A stretch of DNA of 64,000 bases from Pelomonas baiyunensis (GTDB taxonomy: Bacteria > Pseudomonadota > Gammaproteobacteria > Burkholderiales > Burkholderiaceae_C). Location of the stretch: positions 1,054,001-1,118,000 of the forward strand of contig NZ_JBIGIB010000001.1 of the NCBI RefSeq assembly GCF_043555935.1, written 5' to 3'. The first letter of the stretch is position 1; every line of letters begins with the position of its first letter. A model generated the notes under the pieces. The model had not been told where the DNA came from. It ran no database searches and worked only from the letters and a program-made list of their open reading frames with translations. The translations under genes were made by a program, and so were the position numbers. This document shows positions 29,243 to 39,776 of this stretch, in pieces.

Positions 29243-31561
29243 ATGTCCTTTTCATTCAGTTCGGGAGCGCCACGTCGCCCCTCACTCCTGGCTTTGGCTC
29301 TCGCGGGGATCTTCCAGTCGGGAGCGGCCTGGGCGGTGGATCCCTTCACGCTGAAAGACATCCGGGTGGAGGGCCTGCAGCGCACCGACCCCGGCACCGT
29401 GTTCGCCTCGTTGCCCTTCCGCATCGGCGACACCTACAACGACGAAAAGGGCGCGGCCGCTCTGCGTGCCCTCTTCGCGACCGGCTTGTTCAAGGACGTG
29501 CGCATCAGCATCGAGGGCAATGCCGTCGTGGTGGTGATCGATGAGCGCCCGATCATTGCCAACGTCAATTTCGTCGGCCTGAAGGAGTTCGACACCGAAG
29601 CCCTGACCAAATCCTTGAAGGACGTGGGCATTGGTGAAGGCAAGCCGTTCGACAAGGCCTTGGCCGATCGCGCCGAGCAGGAACTCAAGCGCCAATACCT
29701 CACCCGCAGCCTCTACGGCGCCGAGGTGACGACGACGATCACGCCGATCGAGCGCAATCGCGTCAACGTCAGCTTCAACGTGAGCGAAGGCGAGCCCGCG
29801 AAGATTGCGGAGATCCGCATTCTGGGCACCAAGGTGTTTTCCGAAAGCACGCTGCTCGGGCTGCTGGAGCAGACCACGAGCGGTTGGTTGACCTGGTACA
29901 CCAAGACCGACCGGTATTCGCGCGCCAAGCTCAATGCCGACCTGGAAACCATCCGCAGCTACTACCTGAACCGCGGCTACCTCGAGTTCAACGTGACCTC
30001 CACCCAGGTCACCATCTCGCCGGACAAACAAAGCATCAGCATTGCCGTCACGGTCAGCGAAGGCCAGCCCTACACCGTCACCGGCATCAAGCTGGAAGGC
30101 GATTACCTGGGCCGCGAGGAAGACTTCAAGCACCTCGTCTACCTCAAGCCCGGTGAGGCCTACCAGGGCGAAGCCGTAGCCACGACGACGCGTGCGTTCA
30201 GTGACCTGTTCGGGACTTACGGCTACGCCTTTGCTCGCGTGGACAGCCGCCCGGAAATCAACCGGGAAACCGGTCAGGTGGTGGTCACGTTCGTGGCTGA
30301 GCCGCAGCGCCGTGTGTACGTGCGCAAGGTGATCCTGTCGGGCAACTCGCGCACCCGTGACGAAGTCATTCGCCGCGAATTCCGCCAGTTCGAAGCGGCG
30401 TGGTACGACGGCCAGAAGATCAAGGCTTCGCGTGACCGCGTCGAGCGATTGGGCTACTTCAAGGACAAGGAAGTCACCATCGACACCCAAGAGGTGCCGG
30501 GGGCGCAAGACCAGGTTGATGTGATCTTGACGGTGGTGGAACGTCCCACGGGTGCCATCACGGTGGGCGCGGGTTACTCGAGTCAGACCAAGCTGTCCTT
30601 CAACGGGTCCATCCGTCAGGAGAACGTGTTCGGTTCGGGCAACTACCTCGGCATCGACTTGGCCACGGCCCGCACGGGCCGTCAGTTGCAAGTGAGCACG
30701 GTCGATCCGTATTTCACGGTGGACGGCGTATCGCGCGCAGTGGACGTGTTCTATCGCACCACGCGCCCGATCAACACGCTGGGCGAGGAGTACCAGTACG
30801 TCACCAAAGGCGGTGCCATTCGCTTCGGCGTGCCGTTCTCGGAGGTGGACACGGTGTTCTTCGGTCTGGGCTACGAGCAGACCAACATCACCACCTCCAA
30901 GGGCCTGCCGAACAGCTACTTCCTGTTTGCCAATCAGTTCGGCCAACGCAGCAACTCGGTGCCGCTCACCATCGGTTGGCAGCGCGACAGCCGCGACAGC
31001 GTGATTTCGCCGATGAAGGGCCGCTACCAACGTGTCAACGTCGAAGCCAGTGCGGTGGGCGATGCGCAATACGCCCGCGTGAACCTGCAGTACCAGCAGT
31101 ACTTCGAAATCACCAACAAGATCACCTTGGGCGTGAACAGCGAGCTCGGTTGGGGTGTGGGGCTGGGCGGCAAGCCGTACCCGATCTTCAAGAACTTCTA
31201 CGGCGGCGGTCTCGGATCGGTGCGGGTGTTCGAGGCCGGCTCGCTGGGACCGGTGGACGTCACGGGCTCGTACAGCGGCGGCAACCGCCGCTTCAACACC
31301 AATGCCGAGCTCTACCTGCCGGTGCCGGGCAGCGGCAACGACAAGAGCTTCCGCATCTTCGGCTTCATGGACGCCGGCAACGTGTGGGGCAGCGACGCCA
31401 AAGAAAAGGTGAGCTTCGACACCATCCGTGTGTCGGCCGGCTTGGGCCTGTCTTGGATCTCGCCCATGGGCCCGCTGCGCCTGAGCTATGGCAAACCTAT
31501 CCGCAAGCAGCGCACGGATAGAATCGAAAAATTCCAATTCCAGATCGGGACTGCATTCTGA
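29243..31561 (+). CDS. bamA: Outer membrane protein assembly factor BamA
   Basis: Omp85-family beta barrel that inserts outer-membrane proteins. Signal peptide about 1-30 (LLALALAGIFQSGAAWA), five POTRA domains (starting FTLKDIRVEGLQRTDPGTVF), then a 16-strand barrel with the conserved GSLG-like and GLGLSWISPMGPLRLSYG regions and a C-terminal phenylalanine (FQIGTAF). 772 aa. Its TGA shares one base with the skp ATG. Confidence 0.97.
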   Translation: MSFSFSSGAPRRPSLLALALAGIFQSGAAWAVDPFTLKDIRVEGLQRTDPGTVFASLPFRIGDTYNDEKGAAALRALFATGLFKDVRISIEGNAVVVVIDERPIIANVNFVGLKEFDTEALTKSLKDVGIGEGKPFDKALADRAEQELKRQYLTRSLYGAEVTTTITPIERNRVNVSFNVSEGEPAKIAEIRILGTKVFSESTLLGLLEQTTSGWLTWYTKTDRYSRAKLNADLETIRSYYLNRGYLEFNVTSTQVTISPDKQSISIAVTVSEGQPYTVTGIKLEGDYLGREEDFKHLVYLKPGEAYQGEAVATTTRAFSDLFGTYGYAFARVDSRPEINRETGQVVVTFVAEPQRRVYVRKVILSGNSRTRDEVIRREFRQFEAAWYDGQKIKASRDRVERLGYFKDKEVTIDTQEVPGAQDQVDVILTVVERPTGAITVGAGYSSQTKLSFNGSIRQENVFGSGNYLGIDLATARTGRQLQVSTVDPYFTVDGVSRAVDVFYRTTRPINTLGEEYQYVTKGGAIRFGVPFSEVDTVFFGLGYEQTNITTSKGLPNSYFLFANQFGQRSNSVPLTIGWQRDSRDSVISPMKGRYQRVNVEASAVGDAQYARVNLQYQQYFEITNKITLGVNSELGWGVGLGGKPYPIFKNFYGGGLGSVRVFEAGSLGPVDVTGSYSGGNRRFNTNAELYLPVPGSGNDKSFRIFGFMDAGNVWGSDAKEKVSFDTIRVSAGLGLSWISPMGPLRLSYGKPIRKQRTDRIEKFQFQIGTAF

Positions 31562-32070
31562 TGATGAGCAAGCTCTTGCAATCGGTGGCTCTGGCCGCGT
31601 CGATGGTGGTGGCCACTGCGGCTGTGCAAGCCCAGGAACTCAAGATTGGCTACGTGAACAGCGAGCGCGTGCTCCGCGAAGCCAACCTGGCCAAGACGGC
31701 GCAAGCCAAGCTGGAAGCCGAATTCGGCAAGCGTGAGAAGGAACTGCGCGACCTGGAAACCAAGCTGCGCGGCGCCGCCGAGAAGCTGGAAAAGGATGCG
31801 CCGACGCTGTCGGAAAACGAACGCAACCGCCGCCAGCGTGATGTGGTGGAGCAGGAGCGTGACCTGCAGCGCAAGCGCCGCGAATGGCAGGAAGACCTGA
31901 CCCAGCGCAAGAACGAGGAACTGTCGGCCGTGGTCGAAAAGGCCAACCGTGTCATCAAGCAGATCTTCGATGCTGAAAAGTACGACTTGATCCTGCAAGA
32001 CGCCATCCACTTCAGCGCCCGCGTGGACATCACCAAGAAGGTGATTGATGCGCTGAACGCGCAGAAGTAA
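31561..32070 (+). CDS. skp: Periplasmic chaperone Skp/OmpH
   Basis: Trimeric jellyfish-shaped chaperone carrying unfolded outer-membrane proteins to BamA. Signal peptide (LLQSVALAASMVVATAAVQA) and conserved LKIGYVNSERVLREA strand, then two long coiled-coil helices very rich in Lys/Glu/Arg. 169 aa. Coupled to bamA by a TGATG overlap. Confidence 0.94.
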   Translation: MMSKLLQSVALAASMVVATAAVQAQELKIGYVNSERVLREANLAKTAQAKLEAEFGKREKELRDLETKLRGAAEKLEKDAPTLSENERNRRQRDVVEQERDLQRKRREWQEDLTQRKNEELSAVVEKANRVIKQIFDAEKYDLILQDAIHFSARVDITKKVIDALNAQK

Positions 32071-32082
32071 GCCGCGCGCGCC

Positions 32083-33111
32083 ATGGGCTCGACGACCGTC
32101 GCGCTCGCTGAACTGATCGCCGCCTTGGGCGGCGATTTGCTTGGTGGGTCGGACATCGCCATCTCCCGCATTGCGCCGTTGGACGAGGCGGATGCGGCCA
32201 GCATCAGTTTCCTGGCCAATTCGCGATACCAGTCTCAACTGGCGAAGACTGCCGCGGCTTGCGTCATCGTCGGGCCCGCCCAGGCGGAAGCCGCGGCGGC
32301 TCGCGGCGCGGCCATCGTCACGCCCGACCCCTATCTGTATTTCGCCAAGCTCACCCAGTGGTGGGCGGCGCGCACCCGTCCTGCGGTTCATGCGGGCGTG
32401 CACCCGTCGGCCGTGGTGTCGCCTGAGGCGCGTTTGGGGGCCGAGGTGTCCATCGGGCCATTGGCGGTGATCGAAGCTGGCGCCGTGATTGGCGACCGCG
32501 CCCGCATCGGCGCGCACTGCGTGGTGGAGCGGGATGCCGAGGTGGGCGCGGACACGCGCCTCGCCCCGCGCGTGGTGCTGGGCTACGGCTGCCGTATCGG
32601 CGCGCGAGGCCTGGTGCACAGCGGTGCGGTCATCGGGGCGGACGGGTTTGGCCTCGCGCCAAGCAAGCAGGGCTACGTGAAGATCGAGCAGTTGGGCAAT
32701 GTGCGCATCGGTGACGACGTCGAGATTGGCGCCAACACCTGCATCGACCGCGGCGCGTTGGCCGACACGGTCATCGAAGACGGCGTGAAGCTGGACAACC
32801 TGATCCAGATCGCGCACAACGTGCACATTGGCAAGAACACGGCGATGGCCGGATGTGCCGCCGTGGCGGGCTCCACACGCATCGGTGCGAACTGCACGAT
32901 CGGCGGTGCCGCCAACATCATCGGGCACCTGACCTTGGTGGACGGCGTGCACATTTCGGCCGCCACCACCGTCACCCGCAGCATCCATGAGCCGGGCGTG
33001 TACAGCGGCCCGCATCCCTTTGAAGACAACGCCAGCTGGCAGAAGAACGCCGCCACGCTGCGCCAGTTGCATACCCTGAGAGAGCGTGTGCGCGCGCTGG
33101 AGAAGAAATGA
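32083..33111 (+). CDS. lpxD: UDP-3-O-(3-hydroxyacyl)glucosamine N-acyltransferase
   Basis: Third step of lipid A synthesis, adding the amide-linked 3-hydroxyacyl chain. N-terminal uridine-binding domain ([20 protein letters not shown]), then left-handed beta-helix hexapeptide repeats ([19 protein letters not shown]) including the catalytic-histidine region QIAHNVHIG, and a C-terminal helix. 342 aa. ATGA overlap with fabZ. Confidence 0.96.
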   Translation: MGSTTVALAELIAALGGDLLGGSDIAISRIAPLDEADAASISFLANSRYQSQLAKTAAACVIVGPAQAEAAAARGAAIVTPDPYLYFAKLTQWWAARTRPAVHAGVHPSAVVSPEARLGAEVSIGPLAVIEAGAVIGDRARIGAHCVVERDAEVGADTRLAPRVVLGYGCRIGARGLVHSGAVIGADGFGLAPSKQGYVKIEQLGNVRIGDDVEIGANTCIDRGALADTVIEDGVKLDNLIQIAHNVHIGKNTAMAGCAAVAGSTRIGANCTIGGAANIIGHLTLVDGVHISAATTVTRSIHEPGVYSGPHPFEDNASWQKNAATLRQLHTLRERVRALEKK

Positions 33112-33569
33112 CGACCGAGACGATCACGATGGACATCCACGAAATCCTGAAGCGCCTGCCGCACCGCTATCCCATCCTGTTGGTGGATCGTGTGGTGGAG
33201 CTGGTCAAGGGTGAGCGCATCCGTGCCATCAAAAACGTCTCGATCAATGAGCCGTTCTTCCTCGGGCACTTCCCGCACCGTCCCGTCATGCCTGGCGTGC
33301 TGATCCTGGAAGCCATGGCCCAGGCCGCCACGTTACTGGCCCTGCGCAGCATGGACATGGTGCTGGACGAGCACTCGGTGGTGTACTTCGCCGGCATCGA
33401 CGGCGCACGATTCAAGCGCCCGGTTGAGCCGGGCGACCAACTGGTGCTGGAAGTGACGCTGGGCCGCGCCAAGGCCGGCATCTACAAGTTCTCGGCCAAG
33501 GCTTTGGTGGGCGATCAGGTGGCGGCCGAAGCCGAACTGATGTGCACCATGCGCCGCATCGAGGCCTGA
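33108..33569 (+). CDS. fabZ: 3-hydroxyacyl-[acyl-carrier-protein] dehydratase
   Basis: Hot-dog fold dehydratase of fatty acid elongation. Motifs [16 protein letters not shown] and [20 protein letters not shown], with active-site His and Glu. The 153-aa form starts at ATG 33108, overlapping the lpxD stop. A second ATG at 33129 would give the shorter, more classical N terminus [15 protein letters not shown]. Its place inside the lpx cluster ties membrane and lipid A supply. Confidence 0.96.
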   Translation: MTTETITMDIHEILKRLPHRYPILLVDRVVELVKGERIRAIKNVSINEPFFLGHFPHRPVMPGVLILEAMAQAATLLALRSMDMVLDEHSVVYFAGIDGARFKRPVEPGDQLVLEVTLGRAKAGIYKFSAKALVGDQVAAEAELMCTMRRIEA

Positions 33570-33580
33570 GGACCGACGCG

Positions 33581-34369
33581 ATGGCCATCCACCCCACTGC
33601 CATCGTCGACCCAGCGGCGGAGCTGGACAGTTCGGTCGAGGTCGGCGCGTACACGCTGATTGGGCCGCACGTGAAGATCGGTGCGGGCACCAAGGTCGGC
33701 CCGCATTGCGTGATCGAAGGCCACACCACCATCGGGCGCGACAACACCTTCTTCCAGTTCAGCTCGATTGGCGCGGCCAACCAGGACAAGAAGTACGCCG
33801 GCGAGCCGACCACGCTGGTGATCGGCGATCGCAACACCGTGCGCGAGTTCTGCACGCTGAACATCGGCACCGTGCAAGACCGCGGCGAAACCACGGTGGG
33901 GCACGACAACTGGATCATGGCCTACTGCCACCTGGCCCACGATGTGGTGCTGGGCAATGAATGCGTGCTGGCCAACGGGGCGACGCTGGCGGGCCATGTG
34001 CAGGTGGGCGACCACGTCACCATCGGTGGGCTGACCGGCATCCTGCAACGCATGCGTATCGGCGACCACGCCATGATCGGCTTCCAGGCCCACGTGGCGC
34101 AGGACGTGCCGCCCTTCATGACGGTGGACGGCAACCCGCTGACCGCGCGTGCGGTGAATGTGGTGGGGCTCAAGCGCCGTGATTTCAGTGCCGAGCGCAT
34201 CGGCGTGATCCGCCAGATGCACAAGCTGATCTATCGCAGCGGCCACACGCTGGACGAGGCCAAGGCGGCCATCGAAGCGCTGCGCGGCACCGACGCCGGT
34301 GCCGCCGATGGCGACATCGACACCATGCTGCGATTCCTCGCGGCCTCCACCCGCGGCATTGTTCGCTGA
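33581..34369 (+). CDS. lpxA: UDP-N-acetylglucosamine acyltransferase
   Basis: First committed enzyme of lipid A synthesis. Trimeric left-handed beta helix with hexapeptide repeats from the N terminus ([20 protein letters not shown]), the catalytic-histidine stretch [14 protein letters not shown], and a C-terminal helical domain ([18 protein letters not shown]). ATG 33581 is preceded by GAGGA. 262 aa, family length. Confidence 0.97.
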   Translation: MAIHPTAIVDPAAELDSSVEVGAYTLIGPHVKIGAGTKVGPHCVIEGHTTIGRDNTFFQFSSIGAANQDKKYAGEPTTLVIGDRNTVREFCTLNIGTVQDRGETTVGHDNWIMAYCHLAHDVVLGNECVLANGATLAGHVQVGDHVTIGGLTGILQRMRIGDHAMIGFQAHVAQDVPPFMTVDGNPLTARAVNVVGLKRRDFSAERIGVIRQMHKLIYRSGHTLDEAKAAIEALRGTDAGAADGDIDTMLRFLAASTRGIVR

Positions 34370-34373
34370 CCCC

Positions 34374-35498
34374 ATGCAACACGCTCCGCGCCTCGGCATG
34401 GTGGCTGGCGAGGCCAGCGGTGATTTGCTGGCCGGCTTGCTGCTGCAAGGGCTGCGGGCCCGCTGGCCGGGCTTGCAGTCGCAGGGCATTGGTGGCCCCA
34501 AGATGATCGCGCAAGGCTTTGAGACCTGGTGGCCTCACAGCAAGTTGTCCATCTTCGGCTACGTGGATGCGCTGCTGAACATCCGCGAGTTGCTGGCCAT
34601 CCGCAAGCAACTGGGCAACCGCCTCATCGCCAACAAGCCCGAAGTGTTCATCGGCGTGGATGCGCCGGACTTCAACTTCGGCCTGGAAACGCGCCTGCGC
34701 GAGGCGGGCATCAAGACGGTTCATTTCGTCTGCCCGTCCATCTGGGCGTGGCGCCCCGAGCGCGTGCAGAAGATCAAGGCGGCGGCCGATCACGTGCTGT
34801 GCCTGTTCCCGTTCGAGCCGGAGATCCTGCACCAGGCGGGCATTGGCGCGACGTATGTGGGCCATCCGCTCGCGGATGCGATCCCGATGGACGTGCCGCG
34901 TGCGGCCGCGCGTGCCAGCTTGAATCTGGCCGAGGGCGACACCGTCATCGCGTTGCTGCCTGGCAGCCGCAAGAGCGAGATCCGCTACATCGCGCCCGCG
35001 CTGATCGGTGCAGCCAAGCGCATGGCGAAGCCGGGTCGGCGCTTCATCATGCCGGTGGTGCCGGGGCTGCGCGGCTGGATCGAGCCCTTGCTGAACGGGG
35101 CAGACATCCAACTCATCGACGGCCAGTCCCACGCCGCCCTGGCCGCTTGCGACCTGACCTTGGTGGCCAGCGGCACAGCCACGCTGGAAGCGGCGCTTTT
35201 CAAGCGACCCATGGTGATTGCCTACCGGATGAACTGGCTGAACTGGTGGCGCATGAAGGACAAGGGCCTGCTGCCCTGGGTGGGTCTGCCCAACATCCTG
35301 GCGCGCGAGTTCCTGGTGCCTGAACTGCTGCAGCATGCCTGCACGCCCGAGAACCTGGCGCGTGAAGCCGAAGCGCTGCTGGCCGATGCGCCGCGGCAGG
35401 CGGGCCTGCACGCCCGCTTTGTTGACCTCCACCAGCTGCTGCGGCAAGACACCGCACGGCGCGCCAGCGATGCGATCGCGACGCTCATCGGCGCCTGA
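34374..35498 (+). CDS. lpxB: Lipid-A-disaccharide synthase
   Basis: GT-B glycosyltransferase condensing lipid X and UDP-diacylglucosamine. Conserved [14 protein letters not shown] at the N terminus, [29 protein letters not shown] and [17 protein letters not shown] 34374 lies 4 bases after the lpxA stop. 374 aa. Its 3' end overlaps the proposed rnhB start by 29 bases. Confidence 0.96.
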   Translation: MQHAPRLGMVAGEASGDLLAGLLLQGLRARWPGLQSQGIGGPKMIAQGFETWWPHSKLSIFGYVDALLNIRELLAIRKQLGNRLIANKPEVFIGVDAPDFNFGLETRLREAGIKTVHFVCPSIWAWRPERVQKIKAAADHVLCLFPFEPEILHQAGIGATYVGHPLADAIPMDVPRAAARASLNLAEGDTVIALLPGSRKSEIRYIAPALIGAAKRMAKPGRRFIMPVVPGLRGWIEPLLNGADIQLIDGQSHAALAACDLTLVASGTATLEAALFKRPMVIAYRMNWLNWWRMKDKGLLPWVGLPNILAREFLVPELLQHACTPENLAREAEALLADAPRQAGLHARFVDLHQLLRQDTARRASDAIATLIGA

Positions 35499-36087
35499 AC
35501 AGGGCTCGCTCGACTGGACGCCGCCCGGCCTTGTGGCCGGCGTGGACGAGGCCGGCCGCGGCCCCTTGGCCGGCCCGGTGTTCGCGGCCGCCGTGATCCT
35601 GGACGACCTGCAGCCCATTGCCGGCTTGGCCGATTCCAAGGCCCTGACCGCTGCGCGCCGGGCACGGCTGTACGACGAGATCCGTGCCAAGGCGCTGTGC
35701 TTTTGCATTGCGCAGGCCAGCACCGAAGAAATCGACCAGATCAACATCCTGCAAGCCACGATGCTGGCCATGCAGCGCGCGGTACAAGGCCTGCGCCTGA
35801 AGCCAGCGTTCGTGCAGGTGGACGGCAACCGCTTGCCCGTGCTGCCCATGCCGGCGGAAGCCATCGTCAAAGGCGACGCCAAGGTGCAGGCCATCTCGGC
35901 GGCCAGCATCCTGGCCAAGGTGGCCCGAGATCTTTTCTGCGAGCACATGCACCAGACCCATCCAGAGTACGGATTCGCCACGCACAAGGGTTACGGCACG
36001 CCGGAGCACCTGGCTGCCCTGCGCGCCCATGGCCCCAGCCCGTGGCACCGGCGCAGCTTCGGCCCGGTGCGGGAGAGCGTGCGATGA
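35470..36087 (+). CDS. rnhB: Ribonuclease HII
   Basis: Removes ribonucleotides from DNA:RNA hybrids. The catalytic signature [14 protein letters not shown] is near residue 25, with further acidic residues in [18 protein letters not shown] and VDGNRLP, and the C-terminal region [26 protein letters not shown]. The only plausible ATG before the first conserved strand is 35470, inside the end of lpxB. 205 aa. The final TGA overlaps the next start (ATGA). Confidence 0.92.
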   Translation: MRSRRSSAPEQGSLDWTPPGLVAGVDEAGRGPLAGPVFAAAVILDDLQPIAGLADSKALTAARRARLYDEIRAKALCFCIAQASTEEIDQINILQATMLAMQRAVQGLRLKPAFVQVDGNRLPVLPMPAEAIVKGDAKVQAISAASILAKVARDLFCEHMHQTHPEYGFATHKGYGTPEHLAALRAHGPSPWHRRSFGPVRESVR

Positions 36088-36860
36088 ACGCGCCGGTGCA
36101 GCCCGTCACCTCCAAAGACAACCCCGCCCTGGTGCGCCTGCGCAAGCTGGCGGCCGACCCCGGCGCCTACCGCAAGCTGGGCCGGGTGTGGGTGGAGGGC
36201 GACCACCTGTTGCGCGCCGCGCGCCAGCGCGGTTGGCGCCTGGACCTGGTGGTGGCCACCGAGGCCGCGATGCAAGACCCCGCGTTGGCCGCGCTGGTGG
36301 CTGCCGCCGAACGTGCGTTGGTGGTGCCCGCGGCCTTGTTCAAGGGCATCAGCGGCCTCGAGTCGCCGGCCCAGATCGGCGCTGAGCTGCTGCTGCCCGA
36401 AATGCCCGCGCTGGACGTGACCGCGGCCAGCGTGGTGCTGGACCGACTGCAGGACGCCGGCAACGTCGGCGCCATCCTCCGCAGCGCCGCAGCCTTCGGG
36501 GTGCGCCAGGTGCTGGCCTTGAAAGGCACTGCCGGCTTGTGGTCGCCCAAAGTGCTGCGGGCAGGGCAGGGCGCGCATTTCGGGCTGCGGTTGATTGAAG
36601 GCCTGGCCGTGGCCGATCTGCAATCGCTCCAGACCCCGCTGGTGGCCACCAGTTCGCACACCGAGCATCAGGTGCACCGGGTGGCCTTGCCCCGACCTTG
36701 CGCGTGGGTGATGGGGCATGAAGGGCAGGGCGTGTCGGCAGAGTTGATGTCGCGCTGCGCCTTGACGGTGGGCATTCCCCAGCCGGGTGGCGAGGAGTCG
36801 CTCAACGTCGCCGCAGCAGCGGCCATCTGCTTGTACGAAAGCCACCGCCAGCAGGCTTGA
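36084..36860 (+). CDS. SpoU/TrmH-family RNA 2'-O-methyltransferase
   Basis: SPOUT-superfamily methyltransferase with an N-terminal substrate-binding domain ([31 protein letters not shown]) and the knotted catalytic domain: motif 1 [20 protein letters not shown], motif 2 [11 protein letters not shown], motif 3 [22 protein letters not shown]. The target (23S rRNA or tRNA ribose) cannot be told from sequence. 258 aa, ATG 36084 overlapping the rnhB stop. Confidence 0.9.
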   Translation: MNAPVQPVTSKDNPALVRLRKLAADPGAYRKLGRVWVEGDHLLRAARQRGWRLDLVVATEAAMQDPALAALVAAAERALVVPAALFKGISGLESPAQIGAELLLPEMPALDVTAASVVLDRLQDAGNVGAILRSAAAFGVRQVLALKGTAGLWSPKVLRAGQGAHFGLRLIEGLAVADLQSLQTPLVATSSHTEHQVHRVALPRPCAWVMGHEGQGVSAELMSRCALTVGIPQPGGEESLNVAAAAAICLYESHRQQA

Positions 36861-36892
36861 GCCGCCATCCCGCCCACGCGGCGGCGGATTGC

Positions 36893-36921
36893 TTGCAAAT
36901 GAGAATCGTTCTCATTAAAGT
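36893..36921 (+). promoter_or_regulatory. hemP promoter with Fur box in the spacer
   Basis: TTGCAA (36893-36898) and TAAAGT (36916-36921) are separated by 17 bases. The Fur-type palindrome AATGAGAA-TCG-TTCTCATT occupies 36898-36916 and fills the whole spacer, so iron-loaded Fur would block polymerase. The predicted transcription start is near 36928, the first hemP ATG. Confidence 0.82.
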
Positions 36922-36927
36922 GTCGGC

Positions 36928-37119
36928 ATGATTGACGACGCCCACCCCATGGCCGAACCCGCGCGCCTCCCGTTGCCTCAGCCCGGCGGCGTGAAGGCGC
37001 CTCGCGTGCTCGACAGCGCTTCGGTGCTCGGGCCACGTGGTGAGGTGTGGATCCGTCATGGCGAGCAGCTGTACCGGCTGCGGGTCACGTCACTGGGCAA
37101 GCTGATCCTGACGAAGTAG
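36928..37119 (+). CDS. hemP: Hemin uptake protein HemP
   Basis: Small cytoplasmic protein needed for hemin uptake regulation in several proteobacteria. The conserved C-terminal core is VLDSASVLGPRGEVWIRHGEQLYRLRVTS followed by GKLILTK. It can start at ATG 36928 (63 aa) or ATG 36949 (56 aa). The predicted transcription start coincides with the first ATG, so either the message is leaderless or the second ATG is used. Iron-repressed through the adjacent Fur box. A 6-bp hairpin (37118-37134) follows without a strong T-run, so readthrough into the next gene is likely. Confidence 0.88.
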   Translation: MIDDAHPMAEPARLPLPQPGGVKAPRVLDSASVLGPRGEVWIRHGEQLYRLRVTSLGKLILTK

Positions 37120-37208
37120 CCGCCCTCAGCGGCTTCTGCCGCCCCATCATCCCCCTCGCGCCAGCCAGCCACCGCCCGCCAGCGCTCCCTGTGTTCAGGA
37201 GAGTCTGC

Positions 37209-38399
37209 ATGGCCCAAGCTTGTTGCTCCAACGCGCCGCCCGCAACGCCCACGCCCGGGTCGCGGCGGCGGCGCTTGTGGGATCTCGGAACCCACACCCA
37301 TTGCCCGGTGATCGGCGTGTGTCTGCCCCTGGAACGGGGTCGCGCCCTGGCCCGCCGCCACCTGACGCCCCCCGCGGCCGATGACTACAGCCTGCATTGC
37401 ACGCTTGTCTCGATGGCCGGGCGCCGCAACGCGGTGTCCGAGGCGGTCCACAAGGACTTGGAGCAGCAGCACGCACTGCTCGTCCGGCAGGCCGCCTCCG
37501 CCAAGACCACTGACGCCTTGGCCGTGTGGTGGGCCTCGCAAGCCGAGGGCTGTGACCTCGCCGGCGCCTTGTGGGCCACGCTCACGCACCCGCGGTGTGA
37601 CGAGCCGCTGGAGTTGCGGGTGCTGGCCCAGGTGCACATGCTTCAACACCAGGTGGGGGCCGCACAGCGCCAGTCGGCCCGCCGCTATCTTGACCTCGCC
37701 GGCGAGCACCAGACACTGCTGCGCGCCTACGCCGAAGTGCAGCAGCGCATGACGGCCTGGACGCAAGCCCGTGCGGCCGAGCAGCAGCAGTGGGAGCGCG
37801 AGCGCATCCAGCTGCGCGGCGAGGTGCTGCGCCTGCGCACCGAACTGGCCCTGCGGCGGGAGGCACTGCCGGCCGTGGGGGCTGCGGTGGCCGCAGCGTC
37901 GACGCGCGCCACGGAACGGATACCGCCTTCTGCCGCGTCGGCCCGGTGCGCCTCACGCCCTCGCCCGGCAGACGACGCCCCCGTCGCGCGATCTGCGCCA
38001 GCGACACCCCCGCAGGTCGTGTCGTGTGGGCCACGGCATCTGGCGGGCAGCAACGCCGCCCAGCCGCTGGCGCCCCGGCCTCGCGTGGTGCTTTGCGTGG
38101 GCGGGCGCAGCGGCAGCGTGCCCCACTACCGGCAGGCGGTGGAAGGGCGGGGCGTGGCCTTCTTGCACCACGACGGCGGCGAAGAACACAAGCCGGCGCA
38201 ACTGGAGCCGCAACTGGCTGCGGCGGATCTGGTGATATGCCAGACCGGCTGCATCAGCCACGATGCGTATTGGCGCGTGAAGGACCACTGCAAGCGGCAC
38301 CACAAACGCTGCGTGTTTGTCGAGACACCCAGCCGCAGCGCCTTCGAACGTGTGTGGGCGGAAATCACGCTGAGCGAAGGCAGCGGGCCCGTTGAGTGA
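37209..38399 (+). CDS. DUF2325 protein with coiled-coil middle region, function unknown
   Basis: 396-residue protein starting at ATG 37209 behind a good AGGAGA site. The N terminus has paired cysteines (ACC) and the motif [14 protein letters not shown] helical region (about 70-230) rich in Gln/Arg/Ala/Glu looks like coiled coil, then a Pro/Ala/Arg-rich linker. The C-terminal DUF2325 domain runs from about residue 297 ([20 protein letters not shown]), with cysteines at [12 protein letters not shown] and [11 protein letters not shown] that could bind a metal or redox group. Such proteins are often beside hemP in betaproteobacteria. I do not know its function. Confidence 0.82.
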   Translation: MAQACCSNAPPATPTPGSRRRRLWDLGTHTHCPVIGVCLPLERGRALARRHLTPPAADDYSLHCTLVSMAGRRNAVSEAVHKDLEQQHALLVRQAASAKTTDALAVWWASQAEGCDLAGALWATLTHPRCDEPLELRVLAQVHMLQHQVGAAQRQSARRYLDLAGEHQTLLRAYAEVQQRMTAWTQARAAEQQQWERERIQLRGEVLRLRTELALRREALPAVGAAVAAASTRATERIPPSAASARCASRPRPADDAPVARSAPATPPQVVSCGPRHLAGSNAAQPLAPRPRVVLCVGGRSGSVPHYRQAVEGRGVAFLHHDGGEEHKPAQLEPQLAAADLVICQTGCISHDAYWRVKDHCKRHHKRCVFVETPSRSAFERVWAEITLSEGSGPVE

Positions 38400-38467
38400 G
38401 GGCAAGCCCGCTGCGGGGCTGCAAACTTGGGGCGCACACTGCATCGAGATTTCGTTGGAGACCCCGC

Positions 38468-39727
38468 ATGGCCACCGTCGCTTCGCCCCATCAACTTGCG
38501 CGCCGCGCCATCGCCCTGGTGCTGGCGGGGGGGCGGGGCTCCCGCCTCAAGCAACTCACCGACGCGCGCGCCAAGCCGGCCGTGTACTTTGGCGGCAAGT
38601 TCCGCATCGTCGACTTCGCGCTGTCCAACTGCGTGAACAGCGGCATCCGTCGCATCGGCGTGGTGACGCAGTACAAAAGCCATTCACTCCTGCGCCACAT
38701 CCAGCGCGGCTGGAGCTTTTTGCGCGCCGAGCTGAATGAAACCGTGGACCTGATGCCCGCCCAGCAACGGGTGAACGAGGAGCACTGGTACCGCGGCACG
38801 GCCGATGCGGTCTATCAAAACCTCGACATCATCCAAAGCACCGGGGCGGAGTACATCGTGGTGCTGGCAGGCGACCACATCTACAAGATGGACTACTCCA
38901 GCATGCTGGTGGACCACGTCGCCAGCGGCGCCGGGTGCACGGTGGGCTGCATTGAGGTGCCCAAAGCCGAGGCCAGCGCCTTTGGCGTGATGGCGGTGGA
39001 CGATGCGCGCCACATCACCGCCTTCCAGGAAAAGCCCGCCGACCCGCCCTGCATGCCCGGCCGCACCGATGCCTGCCTGGCCAGCATGGGCATCTACATC
39101 TTCAACGCCGACTACCTCTACCGTTTGCTCGACGAAGACCTCGCCGACCCCAACTCCAGCCACGACTTCGGCAAAGACGTGATCCCCAAGACCGTGGCCG
39201 AGGGTCGGGCGGTGGCCCACCCGTTCGCGATGAGCTGCATCCACAACCCCAATGGCGCGGCGCCGTACTGGCGCGATGTGGGCACGCTCGACGCGTTCTG
39301 GGCGGCCAACCTGGACCTGGCGTCCATCAGCCCCGAGCTCGACATCTACGACACCGACTGGCCGATCTGGACCTACCAACGCCAACTGCCGCCGGCCAAG
39401 TTCATCCCCGACCACAACGGCATGCACGGCATGACGGTGAACACCATCGTCAGTGCGGGGTGCATCGTGTCGGGCTCGCACGTGGTGCAGTCGGTGCTCT
39501 TCAACAACGTGCGCATCCGCTCGTTCTGCAACATCCACCAATGCGTGTTGCTGCCCGGCGTGGAAGTGGGCCGCCATTGCCGGTTGACCAAGGTCATCGT
39601 GGACCGTGGCTGCGAGATTCCGGACGGCCTCGTGGTGGGGGAAGACGCGGCACTGGATGCCGCCCGCTTCGAGCGCACCGAGAACGGGGTGGTGCTCATC
39701 ACCAAACCCATGCTGGCCCGCCTGTGA
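38468..39727 (+). CDS. glgC: Glucose-1-phosphate adenylyltransferase
   Basis: Makes ADP-glucose for glycogen. Pyrophosphorylase signature [21 protein letters not shown], regulatory/substrate stretch [24 protein letters not shown], and the C-terminal beta helix ([15 protein letters not shown]). ATG 38468 follows a TTGGAGAC ribosome binding site; upstream in-frame ATG 38396 overlaps the DUF2325 end and is less likely. 419 aa. The next gene glgA completes the ADP-glucose to glycogen step; branching enzyme is not in the window. Confidence 0.96.
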   Translation: MATVASPHQLARRAIALVLAGGRGSRLKQLTDARAKPAVYFGGKFRIVDFALSNCVNSGIRRIGVVTQYKSHSLLRHIQRGWSFLRAELNETVDLMPAQQRVNEEHWYRGTADAVYQNLDIIQSTGAEYIVVLAGDHIYKMDYSSMLVDHVASGAGCTVGCIEVPKAEASAFGVMAVDDARHITAFQEKPADPPCMPGRTDACLASMGIYIFNADYLYRLLDEDLADPNSSHDFGKDVIPKTVAEGRAVAHPFAMSCIHNPNGAAPYWRDVGTLDAFWAANLDLASISPELDIYDTDWPIWTYQRQLPPAKFIPDHNGMHGMTVNTIVSAGCIVSGSHVVQSVLFNNVRIRSFCNIHQCVLLPGVEVGRHCRLTKVIVDRGCEIPDGLVVGEDAALDAARFERTENGVVLITKPMLARL

Positions 39728-39776
39728 TCGGCGCCGAAGCTGCGGTGCCTGGCGCGGATTGGATGGGGAGCGTGTG

